This document shows positions 38,505-47,608 of a stretch of 64,000 nt of DNA, one piece after another. The stretch's first letter is position 1; each line of letters opens with the position of its first letter. A model generated the notes under the pieces. That model was not told the origin of the DNA. It saw nothing but the letters and a program-made list of their open reading frames with translations, and made no database searches. This DNA comes from Methylobacterium tardum. Its GTDB lineage: Bacteria; Pseudomonadota; Alphaproteobacteria; Rhizobiales; Beijerinckiaceae. Both the position numbers and the translations under genes were made by a program. The DNA is taken from positions 1,305,501-1,369,500 of the forward strand of contig NZ_CP097484.1 in the NCBI RefSeq assembly GCF_023546765.1, written 5' to 3'.

Positions 38505-40229
38505 TCAGGCCGGGATACGTGCGCGAGAGACGAGCGTGAGGATTTCATCATTCGGAACGGGCTTGCTGATCAGGTAGCCCTGGACGTCGGTGCAGCCCTC
38601 CAGGCGGATGCGCTGCATCTGCTCGGAGGTCTCGACGCCCTCGGCGACCGTGGTCGTCCCGAGGCTCTTGCCGAGGCCCGCGATCGCCCGGATGATCGCC
38701 TCGCCGTCGGGCTTGCTCGTCAGGTCCTTCACGAAGGAGCGGTCGATCTTGATCTTGTCGAACGGGAAGGAGCGCAGGTAGCTCAGCGACGAGTAGCCGG
38801 TGCCGAAATCGTCCATGGAGACGCGCACCCCGAGCTCCCGGAGCCGGTGCAGGGTCTGGAGCGTCCGCTCGTTCTCCTGCAGCAGCACGCCCTCGGTGAT
38901 CTCCACCTCCAAGCGCCGGGCCGGCAGGCCCGAGCTGGCCAGGGCCGAGATGATGGTCTCGACGAGCCGGTCGCTCTTGAACTGCGCGGGCGACACGTTC
39001 ACCGCCACCGACATGTGCCCCGGCGAGGTCATGGCATCTCGGCAGGCCTGGCGGATGACCCATTCGCCGATCGGCACGATCAGGCCGATCTCCTCGGCCA
39101 GCGGGATGAAATCGAGGGGCGAGACCAGCCCGCGCTCGGGATGGTACCAGCGGATCAGGGCTTCGCAGCCGGAGAGCGCGCCGCTCTGGCGCTGCAATTG
39201 CGGCTGATAATGCAGCTGGAACTCGCGGCGGGCGAGCGCCTGGCGCATGTCGAGCTCGAGCTTCCGCCGCGCCTGCATGCGCGCATCCATCTCGGGCTCG
39301 AAGAACCGGTGGGTGCCGCGGCCGTCGAGCTTGGCCCGGTAGAGGGCGAGATCGGCGTTCTTCAGGAGCTTGCCGGCATCGGTGCCATCAGCCGGCACGA
39401 GCGCCACGCCGATGCTGGCTCCGATCGTCAAGAGGTGGCCCTCGATAATGTACGAGCGGCCAATCAGGTCGACGATGCGTCGCGCCAAGGCGTGGGCAGC
39501 GTCAGCCGCACTCACATCCGCCTGCACGATCGCGAACTCGTCGCCGCCGATGCGGGCGACGGTGTCGGTCGGCCGGAGCGTCGAGCGCAGGCGGTCAGCG
39601 ACGATCTGCAGGAGTGCGTCGCCGATCGGGTGGCCGAAGGTGTCGTTGACCGGCTTGAACCGGTCGAGGTCTACCAGCAGCACGGCGCAGCCGTCGCCAG
39701 TGTGGTGGAACCGCGCCAAAGCGTCGTCCAAGCGCTCGCGCAAAAGCAGCCGGTTCGGCAGACCGGTGAGAGGGTCGAGACGCGCCAACTCGGCCGCGCT
39801 GACCTCGGCGGCACGACGCGCGCTCACGTCCTCAAGGGTTATGGCCCAGCCGTACCCGCTCACCGCGTAGAGGCCGAGTTCGATGAGGTCGTCCCGACAT
39901 GGTAGCGTGAAAGCGCCGGACGCTCCGAGTTCAAAGGCGTGACGCACGTGTTCGAGCAATTCCGGCCAGGCAGATCCGGCCAGTGCTCGAAACGCTCTCA
40001 GGACTTTCCGAAACGACGCGCCTTCCCAGGTTGAGGCGTGCGGAGCGTTCAACAGGCATGAGGCGGACGCGGAGCAGAGGAGGACGCACCCGCGGCAGTC
40101 CAGCAGGAGCAGACCTTGGTGCGTGGCATCGACAAAAGGAAGCAGCGCCGAAGCCGCTTGCCGTGAGGTGAGGGACGGTTCGGCTGGACGGTGCTCTGCC
40201 TCGGGTACGACGCGCAGGCCCCTAGGCAT
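38505..40229 (-). CDS. PAS-like-GGDEF-EAL cyclic-di-GMP enzyme
   Basis: This 574-residue cytosolic protein has a PAS-like N-terminal domain (about residues 20-140), a GGDEF domain with GGDEF at 228-232 and an RPTD inhibitory site at 219-222. The EAL domain has EAL at 356-358, DDFGTGYSS, KIDRSFV and AEGVET. All the main catalytic motifs of both activities are present, so it could make and degrade cyclic-di-GMP. ATG at 40,229 is preferred over 40,289. This intact gene contrasts with the broken MHYT-GGDEF-EAL gene at 18,788. Confidence 0.9.
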   Translation of the reverse strand: MPRGLRVVPEAEHRPAEPSLTSRQAASALLPFVDATHQGLLLLDCRGCVLLCSASASCLLNAPHASTWEGASFRKVLRAFRALAGSAWPELLEHVRHAFELGASGAFTLPCRDDLIELGLYAVSGYGWAITLEDVSARRAAEVSAAELARLDPLTGLPNRLLLRERLDDALARFHHTGDGCAVLLVDLDRFKPVNDTFGHPIGDALLQIVADRLRSTLRPTDTVARIGGDEFAIVQADVSAADAAHALARRIVDLIGRSYIIEGHLLTIGASIGVALVPADGTDAGKLLKNADLALYRAKLDGRGTHRFFEPEMDARMQARRKLELDMRQALARREFQLHYQPQLQRQSGALSGCEALIRWYHPERGLVSPLDFIPLAEEIGLIVPIGEWVIRQACRDAMTSPGHMSVAVNVSPAQFKSDRLVETIISALASSGLPARRLEVEITEGVLLQENERTLQTLHRLRELGVRVSMDDFGTGYSSLSYLRSFPFDKIKIDRSFVKDLTSKPDGEAIIRAIAGLGKSLGTTTVAEGVETSEQMQRIRLEGCTDVQGYLISKPVPNDEILTLVSRARIPA

Positions 40230-40517
40230 GGTAGACGACCTTGGCGACAAGTCCTGCTCACGGGACCGATCAAACGGATGAGCAAACAAAGCACCTATCA
40301 GCCAGGTCCTAATTTTGCACTACGATTCAAGGATCGTACGACCCGGGGCGCGATTAAAGAGAGCGCGACAAATTTAGATCTGCGCGACTATCAAACATGT
40401 GCTCTTTCAAACAAATTCTGGACGGGCTTCAAGAATGCTTTGGGTCGCCGCGGCTATCGCGGCTATTTCGACGTGTGTTAATGCCTCTGTTGTCAATCCG
40501 TAATCCGTGAGTTTTGT
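40230..40517. other. AT-richer gap between GGDEF-EAL and small gene
   Basis: The base composition falls here compared with the surroundings, a sign of foreign origin. A 67-codon plus-strand frame (40,278-40,481) and an overlapping minus-strand frame exist. Neither has a good ribosome-binding site and I do not call them. Promoters for the flanking genes must lie here. Confidence 0.35.
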
Positions 40518-40766
40518 ATGCCAGATAACGAGTCCGAAGCACACCAGCAGCGTTATGCGTTTGTTGTGTACGACCCACCTGTACCAAGCCTTCCTTGGTT
40601 GGTGGTTTGTATCGGGCCAGACGGTAAGGTTCACGCTGTGGAGGCCTTCGCTACTCTTGAAGATGCACAGGCAAAAACATCCGAGTGCGCGGAAGATTTT
40701 ATCCGGCATGTCGGGAAAGCCGGTGTGGGACAATTCCCACCTCGTACGTCACGCAAGCTGAATTAG
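40518..40766 (+). CDS. Small hypothetical protein, atypical composition
   Basis: An 82-residue protein starting MPDNESEAHQQRYAFVVYDP. A compact alpha/beta pattern (FVVYDPPVPSLPWLVVCIGP, VEAFATLEDAQAKTSECAED) suggests a small globular domain. GTGAG precedes the ATG. GC content is lower than in neighbours. No family recognised. Confidence 0.55.
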   Translation: MPDNESEAHQQRYAFVVYDPPVPSLPWLVVCIGPDGKVHAVEAFATLEDAQAKTSECAEDFIRHVGKAGVGQFPPRTSRKLN

Positions 40767-41015
40767 GCAGCCAAGTGATGCGGCTGCTGGCAGTTCGCTG
40801 GCGAAGCACAGTGACCCGGACCGGACTCCAGCCATCGAGCGTGCACCTCCAGCGTGGTTACACAATCGGCGTGAGTGTGGAACCGTGCTCTCGCGCTCGT
40901 CTTGTCGGAGCACGCTCAAGTCTGTTGTACCATTCGCTATGGGCTGACGGGTTGGAATAAAAGATCTCGGCGGTTTCGCCCGTTCGATGCGGCGTGGCGA
41001 GTAAGGAAGGCGCTG

Positions 41016-41750
41016 ATGTCCAATCCGCTTGTTATGAAGCTGGAACACGGCGCATGCCTGACCGACGCAGATCGCGCCTTCCTACACGATCTCTCCAGTC
41101 GGCCCCGCCGCGTCGCTGCCCATCGCGACATCATCCCCGAAGGTGAGCGGCCAGAGGACGTGCATCTCGTCATGGAAGGCGTCGCCTGCCGCTACAAGAT
41201 TCTGCCCAATGGCCGACGCCAGATCATGGCCTTCCTGGTACCCGGCGACTTCTGCGACCTGCATGTGGCCCTCCTGGGCTTGATGGACCACAGCATCGGC
41301 ACGTCCTGGGGTTGCACCGTCGTAGATATCCCGCGCGCCACTATCGACAACCTGACGGCTCACCATCCACGCATCACGCGCGCCCTGTGGTGGGCGACCC
41401 TTGTCGATGAGGCAACGCTGCGGGAATGGCTGGTCAACATGGGCCAGCGTGACGCTGACCGGCAGATGGCGCACCTGTTCTGCGAGTCGCTCGTGCGATT
41501 GCAGACGGTCGGCCGCGCGAGCGAGGACAGCTTTGAGTTCCCAATCTCGCAGGCGGATCTCGCCGACGTGCTGGGCATCACCAGCGTCCATGCGAACCGG
41601 GCGCTCCAGGATCTACGGGCCAAGGGATTAGTCGAGTGGAGGAGCAAGAGAGTGCAAGTTCCGAACGTGCCGCGCTTGAGGGCTTTTGCCGAGTTCGACC
41701 CAAAGTACCTGCACCTCAAGGGGCGCGAGAGCGGCGACAAGCAGGCTTGA
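41016..41750 (+). CDS. Crp/Fnr-family transcriptional regulator
   Basis: This 244-residue regulator starts MSNPLVMKLEHGACLTDADR. AAGGAAGG directly upstream decides this start over a frame-extending ATG at 40,875. It has a cyclic-nucleotide-binding-like barrel (LVMEGVACRYKILPNGRRQI, VPGDFCDLHV) and a winged helix (ISQADLADVLGITSVHANRA). Proteins of this type in Methylobacterium and Rhizobium form a large group of Crp-like regulators whose signals are mostly unknown. The DUF6894 frame follows 185 bases downstream. Confidence 0.85.
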   Translation: MSNPLVMKLEHGACLTDADRAFLHDLSSRPRRVAAHRDIIPEGERPEDVHLVMEGVACRYKILPNGRRQIMAFLVPGDFCDLHVALLGLMDHSIGTSWGCTVVDIPRATIDNLTAHHPRITRALWWATLVDEATLREWLVNMGQRDADRQMAHLFCESLVRLQTVGRASEDSFEFPISQADLADVLGITSVHANRALQDLRAKGLVEWRSKRVQVPNVPRLRAFAEFDPKYLHLKGRESGDKQA

Positions 41751-41935
41751 CGCTTCTGCTATCCGGCACCTCGAGCGGGATGTATCCCAGAGATGCACAT
41801 CTGCAACCAAGGTAAGTTATGTTGTTGCTGGGCGTCTGAATTGCAGGCCGTCGCCGATGATCGTTGGCGCGAATCCCCGAGTGCCAGCGGCTGAGGGATG
41901 CATAGGCTCTCGCTTTCACGCGGTGGAGATTTCTG

Positions 41936-42186
41936 ATGCCGCGCGACCACATCGACACCGACGACAGCCGCTCTTCGTTCCTGATGTCGAGAGGCGGGCG
42001 TATGAAAGCGTTGAGGTCGCCCGTCGCGTGGCGCACAGGACATTGGCCGAGACGGCGCGTCAGCGGATCCCAGCCGGCGAGCGATGCGTTCTTACGGCCT
42101 CACTCCGAGATGAGAACGGAACCGTCCTCTACGTCGCGGCCTTGACGCTCGTCGCCGAATGGAATGTTTCGCTGCCCGTTGCCTAA
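41936..42186 (+). pseudogene. DUF6894-family small protein, frameshifted
   Basis: The ATG at 41,936 opens MPRDHIDTDDSRSSF, the typical opening of DUF6894 proteins. The rest of the family sequence (DVERRAYESVEVARRVAHRT, LAETARQRIPAGERC, TASLRDENGTVLYVAALTL) lies in another frame and ends at 42,186. One base is missing near 41,979-41,983. Read through, the product would be about 83 residues, the usual family size. Members are very numerous in Methylobacterium and of unknown function. Real loss or assembly indel cannot be separated here. Confidence 0.65.
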
Positions 42187-42517
42187 ACGTTCCGAAAACA
42201 AGAGAACTGCGCTGCCGGTAGTGGCCAAGAAAACGCAAGTGCTTCGATTGCTCGCGCATGAGTTGTAGGCGGTCTCATCACCGGCCGTTGGACACAGGTA
42301 CCAGTGGCTGGGTGAGCCGTGCGCTTCCACCTGTAGTACGAGGTGGAGCGACGTGCCGTCAGCCATGGTATCAGCCCTGTGCTGGAAACGATCAGGGGAC
42401 CGCGAGGAAGTCGGCTCCGATACAGGGGTCCGCTTGGCGAACGCGCAGAGCGCTTCACGCGTTACGCGGTCAGTGGCGACACGAAGGTTCGTCGCTCGTG
42501 GTCCCGCGGAGTTCCTG
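42187..42517. other. Intergenic region, nothing recognised
   Basis: About 330 bp before the AI-2E-family gene. An open frame continuous with that gene extends upstream but lacks membrane or family features, so it is taken as non-coding leader and promoter. Confidence 0.35.
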
Positions 42518-44521
42518 ATGCCGTCTACGCCCACACCGTCTCAACCCGCTCGCATTCCGCCGCCCGGTACGCCGGGTTTGTCCGGCCTGGCGACGCTCGC
42601 GGTGGCGGTCGTCGTGGTCGCGGCGCTCTATCTCGGGCGCGAGGTGTTCATCCCGCTCGTCCTCGCGGTTCTACTGAGCTTCGTCCTCGCGCCCGTCGTG
42701 GGCTTCCTGCGCCGCATCCATCTCGGGCGCGTCCCCTCCGTGATCGCCGCCGTCCTTCTGGCGCTCGGCATCATCGCGGGCATCGGCAGCGTCATCGGCC
42801 TGCAGGTCGCGGACTTGGCCAAGAACCTCCCCCAGTACCAAGTCACCGTGCAGAACAAGGTCGAAGGTTTGCAGCAGGGCGTGCTCGGGCGCGTCAACGA
42901 ACTTATCCGCCGGTTCAATCACCAGGTCAGCGAGGCACAGAACAAAGCTGATACCGCGTCCGGTGCAGCCGCGGGCGCGCAGAGCGGGGGAGAGGCTCCG
43001 AAGCCGGTCTTGGTCAAGGTGCAGGAACCCGACCCGTCGCCGATCACCCTCGCCGAAAAGGTGCTCGGCCCCATCGTTTCTCCGCTCACCAACATCGGCA
43101 TCATCCTCGTGGTGGTGGTGTTCATCCTGATGCAACAGGAGGACCTGCGCGACCGCATCATCCGCCTGTTCGGGTCGAGCGACCTGCACCGCACGACGGT
43201 GGCCATGGACGAGGCCGCGAGCCGGCTCGGCAGCTATTTCCTGGCGCAACTCGGCATCAACGCCGCTTTCGGAGTGCTGATCGGCATCGGCCTCTGGTTC
43301 ATCGGGGTGCCGAGCCCGATCCTCTGGGGCGTGTTCTCGGCGCTGATGCGCTTCGTCCCCTACATCGGAGCGTTCATCTCCGGACTGTTCCCGGTCGCCC
43401 TGGCGGCCGCCGTCGACCCCGGCTGGTCGATGGCCATCTGGACGGCGGCGCTGTTCCTTGTTGCTGAGCCGCTGACCGGCCAAGTGGTCGAGCCGCTGCT
43501 CTACGGCCATTCCACTGGCCTCTCGCCCTTCGCGGTGATCGTCTCGACCCTGTTCTGGGGCTTCCTGTGGGGGCCAATTGGGCTGATCCTGGCCACCCCG
43601 TTCACCGTCTGCCTCGTCGTGCTCGGCCGCCACGTGGAGCGGCTGGAATTCCTCGACGTCCTGCTCGGTGACCGGCCGCCGCTGACGCCGGTCGAGAACT
43701 TCTACCAACGCATGCTGGCCGGCGACCCGGACGAGGCGCAAGAGCAGGCCGAGCTCCTGCTGAAGGAGCGCTCCTTGTCCTCGTACTACGACGAGGTCGC
43801 GCTGAAGGCGCTGCAGCTCGCCGCTAACGACTACCAACGCGGCGTGCTGAAGCCGGAGCAGCTCGACACGATCAAGGCGCTCACCCAGTCCCTGGTCGAG
43901 GAGTTCGCGTCACGTCCCGATGAGGAGCCGGAGGCGGCCGGCAAAGCTTCCACGGATGCCTCGGCTGAAACCTCGTTAGCCGAGAAGGCGCACCCGAAGA
44001 ACGAGGCCGTCCCTCCTCAGGCACCCCCGCCCGAGCAGCGCCCACCGATCTGGCGTAGCGAGGCCCCGGTGCTGTGCATCGCAGGGCGTGGTCCGCTGGA
44101 CGAAGCCGCCTCCACGATGCTGGCGCAACTCCTGGGCAAGCATGGTATCGGCGCGCGCGTCGTGCCGCACGAGGCGGTCGCAAGGACCGGGATCCGCACG
44201 CTCGACGTCACCGGTGTGGCGATGGTGTGCATCTCTTATCTCGACATAAGCGGCAACCCAGCTCACCTGCGCTTCCTGCTCGACCGGTTGAAGCGCAAGC
44301 TTCCGGGTAAGCCGATCTTGGTTGGATTGTGGCCGGCCGAAGACATGATCCTGACCGACCAAGCCCTTCGCCGCCAAGTTGGGGCGGATTACTACGTCGC
44401 CTCGCTACGTCAGGCTGTCGAGGCGTGCCTCGATGTCGTGCGACAGGAGTGTGAACAGATGACGCGGAACCCAAATCTTACTGTCGTGCGACAGAACGAT
44501 CAGGAGAGAGAGCCGGTCTGA
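42518..44521 (+). CDS. AI-2E-family transporter with extra C-terminal domain
   Basis: This 667-residue inner-membrane protein has the PerM/AI-2E exporter core (about residues 20-385): N-terminal helix pair, a large helical loop with a coiled coil (residues about 110-180), then the conserved helices (GVPSPILWGVFSALMRFVPY, LLYGHSTGLSPFAVIVSTLF, WGFLWGPIGLILATPFTV). Residues about 385-515 are cytosolic and acidic. The last about 140 residues (PVLCIAGRGPLDEAASTMLA and following) resemble a B12-binding-like alpha/beta domain without the cobalamin His. Family substrates range from signals to ions. GCGGAG upstream supports the start. Confidence 0.82.
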   Translation: MPSTPTPSQPARIPPPGTPGLSGLATLAVAVVVVAALYLGREVFIPLVLAVLLSFVLAPVVGFLRRIHLGRVPSVIAAVLLALGIIAGIGSVIGLQVADLAKNLPQYQVTVQNKVEGLQQGVLGRVNELIRRFNHQVSEAQNKADTASGAAAGAQSGGEAPKPVLVKVQEPDPSPITLAEKVLGPIVSPLTNIGIILVVVVFILMQQEDLRDRIIRLFGSSDLHRTTVAMDEAASRLGSYFLAQLGINAAFGVLIGIGLWFIGVPSPILWGVFSALMRFVPYIGAFISGLFPVALAAAVDPGWSMAIWTAALFLVAEPLTGQVVEPLLYGHSTGLSPFAVIVSTLFWGFLWGPIGLILATPFTVCLVVLGRHVERLEFLDVLLGDRPPLTPVENFYQRMLAGDPDEAQEQAELLLKERSLSSYYDEVALKALQLAANDYQRGVLKPEQLDTIKALTQSLVEEFASRPDEEPEAAGKASTDASAETSLAEKAHPKNEAVPPQAPPPEQRPPIWRSEAPVLCIAGRGPLDEAASTMLAQLLGKHGIGARVVPHEAVARTGIRTLDVTGVAMVCISYLDISGNPAHLRFLLDRLKRKLPGKPILVGLWPAEDMILTDQALRRQVGADYYVASLRQAVEACLDVVRQECEQMTRNPNLTVVRQNDQEREPV

Positions 44522-45336
44522 GTACTGGCTTTCGCGTACCCGTCCAAGCTTCTGCTCATGAGCTCTCGTGGACTGAGACTCTATCGGATTCAGTACCGGA
44601 CGCTGGAACGACTTTGATCTATCACAACGTGCGCACGCGCAGCAGATCGAGCGCGGGCCTGGCATTGAGATGCAATCTGCTGCCCACGAGACGGAGCTGC
44701 GACAGGCAGGTTATCGCCCACTGAGTAGACAAACCATCGAGGCAATCAAAAGGCTTCCGAAGCAGCGCAACACGGCGGCGGAGAAGACAATTCCGATCGC
44801 CGAGCAAACGCCGGGCGCTCGAGGACAGAAACGGCATAGCTTACCCTTGACAATCGGAGTGTTTGGCTCGTGCGGTTAAGCAAATGGCGGCAGCATCGGC
44901 TCAGGACGGAAAATAACTGGTATCGACCAATCCAAGCGAGATGTCGGGAAGCACACCGATGAAGCCTTTGCCCCGGTTGCCACGCAAATCTCGAGCTGCT
45001 CTGGAATGAGCTCGTTGATTTTTCTGTGACTCTGAGCCGTCTAGCCGGGAAGAGCGCGTATAGGTGCTGTAGGCGGACGTCACAGCCGCAGACAACAGGT
45101 GAGCACCGCCGCAAGGTGCCGAACTGAGAGCCGATCCAGCGCTCATCTCGGTCGTCGCGATTGGCGGTCGCGCAACACCTATCTCGCAGTATGCGGCACG
45201 GCCTATCTTCGAAATGATCAAGGAACTTGCGACCGCCATAGGCGGCTCCTGACCGCGAAAGGTTTAGCGTGTGTTCCGCCAACTCGCACAGGGCAAAGCC
45301 ACGCGGACCTGCTCGCCAAGTCCGGCACAGCCGTGT
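44522..45336. other. Large gap without a supported gene
   Basis: About 815 bp. Several short frames exist on both strands (for example 44,670-44,879 plus), but none has a clear ribosome-binding site or family pattern. I see no repeat, RNA gene or transposase remnant. It could be decayed DNA. Confidence 0.4.
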
Positions 45337-45558
45337 TCAGATTCGTTGAATTGCGGACTTCATCGAGCAGTGACCACTGGCTCCACGGATGGCGAGTGCT
45401 GCTCCGGCAATCAGGGCTGCGAGGCTCAAGAGCTTGTTGGGACGCGGCTGCGCCGCAACAGCCGCCAGACCCAAGCCCAGCGCAACTGAGACGGCTCGCT
45501 CTGTCGTGGTGAGATTGGTCTGCAGGCTGAAGATATCGCGCACCATCTGGTTCGTCAC
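45337..45558 (-). CDS. DUF2892-type small inner-membrane protein
   Basis: A 73-residue protein starting MTNQMVRDIFSLQTNLTTTE. It has a TTERAVSVALGLGLAA helix, a short basic turn (QPRPNK), a second helix (LLSLAALIAGAALAIRGASG) and the end HCSMKSAI. This matches the YgaP-like DUF2892 family of two-helix membrane proteins, often fused or adjacent to rhodanese genes. No rhodanese is nearby. Function unknown. Confidence 0.75.
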   Translation of the reverse strand: MTNQMVRDIFSLQTNLTTTERAVSVALGLGLAAVAAQPRPNKLLSLAALIAGAALAIRGASGHCSMKSAIQRI

Positions 45559-45734
45559 AGGATGTTCTCCCCGGTGGGTGTGTCAGGCCAACCCAGGGGA
45601 GTCTGCTCCGTTCCTCGTCTCGCCTCACACCTGCACGTGCGTGATCGTCGCGGGGTTCGGCCGGATGCGTCCGACGCGCGTTTTCTCCAGGAGCCACACG
45701 CAGTGGTGTGTTCCTTTTTTCGAGAGGTAAGAGC

Positions 45735-46112
45735 ATGAGACAGTTCGCAATGGCGGCTCTAGCCGCCGCCCTCGCGGCCGGAGCGATCCTCGGCAGCGCC
45801 CCCGCTCAGGCGGGAGGGTATGGCTACGACGCCTACGATGCGCCTGAAACAGTCGTGACCCGCCGCACCGTGGTGGAGCGCCGCGTCGTGGTCCCGCCGC
45901 GCGAGGTGGTGCGCGAGGTGGTCGCCGAGCGTCCCGTGGTGCGCCCGCGCCGGATCGTGCGCGAGGTTGTCGAGGAACGGCCTGTCGTGTACCGGCCGCG
46001 ACCTGTGGTCCGCGAGGTCGTGGTGGAGCGCGACGGCTACTACGGTCCGCGCCGGTTCGGGCCGCGTCCGGTCGGCTACGGGTACGGGCCTGCCTTTGGT
46101 CTCTACGACTGA
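45735..46112 (+). CDS. Secreted Val/Arg/Pro-repeat protein
   Basis: A 125-residue protein with a signal peptide (MRQFAMAALAAALAAGAILG, cleaved after AQA). A striking periodic middle follows (units like VVERRVVVPPREVVREVV, PVVRPRRIVREVVEERPVVY). The C terminus is rich in Gly, Tyr, Arg and Pro. It is very basic and probably disordered or fibrous in the periplasm. Similar short repeat proteins occur in Methylobacterium and Bradyrhizobium with no assigned role. AGAGGTAAGAGC precedes the ATG. Confidence 0.7.
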   Translation: MRQFAMAALAAALAAGAILGSAPAQAGGYGYDAYDAPETVVTRRTVVERRVVVPPREVVREVVAERPVVRPRRIVREVVEERPVVYRPRPVVREVVVERDGYYGPRRFGPRPVGYGYGPAFGLYD

Positions 46113-46149
46113 CGCAACGGAGTGGGCCGGCCTGTTCTGCAGGCCGGCC

Positions 46150-46525
46150 CCTTAACCCACGTCCTCTCCGCGTTGGCGATCCGCGACTTGACGGCGATCT
46201 TCACAAAGGTGTGCCGCGATTTTGAGGCTGAGCTTGTTGAGTGCTCGGGCGAGGACGATCACGTCCACCTGCTCGTGACCTATACGCCCAAGGTCAGCCT
46301 GTCGAAGCTCGTCAACAGCCTCAAGGACGTATCGAGCCGAAAGCTCCGCGACATGCGCCCTGAAATCACAGGCCGCCACCACCGTGGCGTGCTCTGGACA
46401 CCTTCGTACTTCGTCGCCTCGTGCGGCGGTGCCCCTTGTCGGCCGTAGCCGAGTACGTCCGTTCACAGCGCGCAGACGCGCGCTCTCCCCGGCCTGAAGA
46501 CCGAGGTTTCAAGGATTTCCGATGA
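46150..46525 (+). pseudogene. IS200/IS605-type TnpA (Y1 transposase) remnant
   Basis: The frame reads FTKVCRDFEAELVECSGEDD, HVHLLVTYTPKVSLSKLVNS, LKDVSSRKLR and LWTPSYFVASCGGAP, the second half of an IS200-family HUH transposase with its HxH metal motif in HVHLLV. The N-terminal about 40 residues (HYHLVF region) are missing. One base is also missing near 46,435, after which LSAVAEYVRSQR with the catalytic-Tyr region lies in another frame to the TGA at 46,523. No intact TnpB or flanking hairpins are seen. It is an inactive relic. Confidence 0.8.
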
Positions 46526-46564
46526 GAATGCCCCGCCGCTCCTGAGGCGGCGAGGCGCACCGCG

Positions 46565-46849
46565 CTACCTGCCGCTAGGCGCAGCACCGCTGCCGGTCAC
46601 GCCATTGCCCATGCTGCTGCCAGCCGGAGCGCCGAGCGTGCTCGTGGGAGGCCCGCCGCTGGTGCCTGGAGTCATGCCCGTGCTCATGGAGCCAGTCTGC
46701 TCCATCGACTTTTGAGAATTGCTCTTCACGCTGCCGGGGTTGTTCATGTTGCCCTCGGCGCTGCCGCCGCCGGCCGGAGTCTGAGCGAGAGCCGATCCCG
46801 AGAGCATGACCGTGAACAGGGTCGCGAGGGTGAGTGTTCGTGCCTGCAT
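46565..46849 (-). CDS. Small secreted Gly/Ser/Thr-rich protein
   Basis: A 94-residue protein from the ATG at 46,849 with a signal peptide (MQARTLTLATLFTVMLSGSA, cleaved after LAQ). A low-complexity mature part rich in G, S, T, M and N follows (PAGGGSAEGNMNNPGSV, GTSGGPPTSTLGAPAGSS). GGAGGAA upstream is nearly ideal. A longer upstream extension is not needed. It is likely disordered in the periplasm. Function unknown. Confidence 0.65.
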   Translation of the reverse strand: MQARTLTLATLFTVMLSGSALAQTPAGGGSAEGNMNNPGSVKSNSQKSMEQTGSMSTGMTPGTSGGPPTSTLGAPAGSSMGNGVTGSGAAPSGR

Positions 46850-47029
46850 AAGCGTTCCTCCTAGGGTCGTGTTGTCTAGCCAGATCAACGTCACGATGCA
46901 TGCGATCGTTCAATCCTCGTCTCGACCTGCGCTTGGCCGATCTCGCCTCAAGACCAGTTTGCCAACAACCGTTCAGCGCAGTGGCCGGTGGACCGGTGTG
47001 GAGGCACGCCACGTCTTGGAGTCCGCAAC

Positions 47030-47272
47030 ATGAGCAGCTCGGACGTGCGCAGGGCGATGCTGAAGCTGATCGACGCACTCACCAATGAGGCCTTCAGAAC
47101 CGAAGCGATCGCAGACGAACTCGTCCGAGTTGCGGAGGCTTTTTCCGGCCAGCCCGGTGCTGACGCGATACGCGACACTGCGCGAAGGCAGCGCGTGAGG
47201 GCACTTGAGTTGCGCGGTCAGCTCGCCGCCCTACGTACGGAATACGCCGTACGGTTTCTTCCGGAATCGTAG
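47030..47272 (+). CDS. Small helical hypothetical protein
   Basis: An 80-residue, highly charged, all-helical protein starting MSSSDVRRAMLKLIDALTNE. It has heptad-like patterns (RTEAIADELVRVAEAFSGQP, RRQRVRALELRGQLAALRTE). No signal peptide. The ATG at 47,030 is used because upstream frame extension lacks helix-like content. No family recognised. Confidence 0.45.
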   Translation: MSSSDVRRAMLKLIDALTNEAFRTEAIADELVRVAEAFSGQPGADAIRDTARRQRVRALELRGQLAALRTEYAVRFLPES

Positions 47273-47608
47273 GAATTGGCTCGGACACGGAAGAGATGCA
47301 GAACGCCCCGATCCCCGCGCTGTCACACTCGTTCCTGCAGAAGCGTCGCGACACAAGGCGCATCACAGGATCGACTTTCTACTCCTACGTCCCCCCGGCC
47401 GCCACGACGCTTCAGCGACGAGCTCCCACATGATGTCTCCTTGTTGAGCGGAAGGCGCTGATGCACAGCTGTAGCAGCCGAGAAAACTACACAGGCCGAA
47501 GCGCGCGCTTCGAGTCCCACGTCGCTTGTCAGCCGCACTCAGGCTGGGTGCCAATGTGAACACACAGCGTGAGCCGCGCCTCGGCACTGACGGACGATGC
47601 GGCTGTGA
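47273..47608. other. Intergenic region, nothing recognised
   Basis: About 335 bp downstream of the tyrosine-recombinase gene (which reads leftward). No gene or clear terminator was identified. Confidence 0.35.

Noticed and set aside
40278..40481. 67-codon plus-strand frame in the AT-richer gap
   Set aside because: No ribosome-binding site and no recognisable pattern. An overlapping antisense frame is equally open.
44670..44879. 69-codon plus-strand frame starting MQSAAHETELRQAGY
   Set aside because: No ribosome-binding site or similarity. Other frames in the same gap are equally long.
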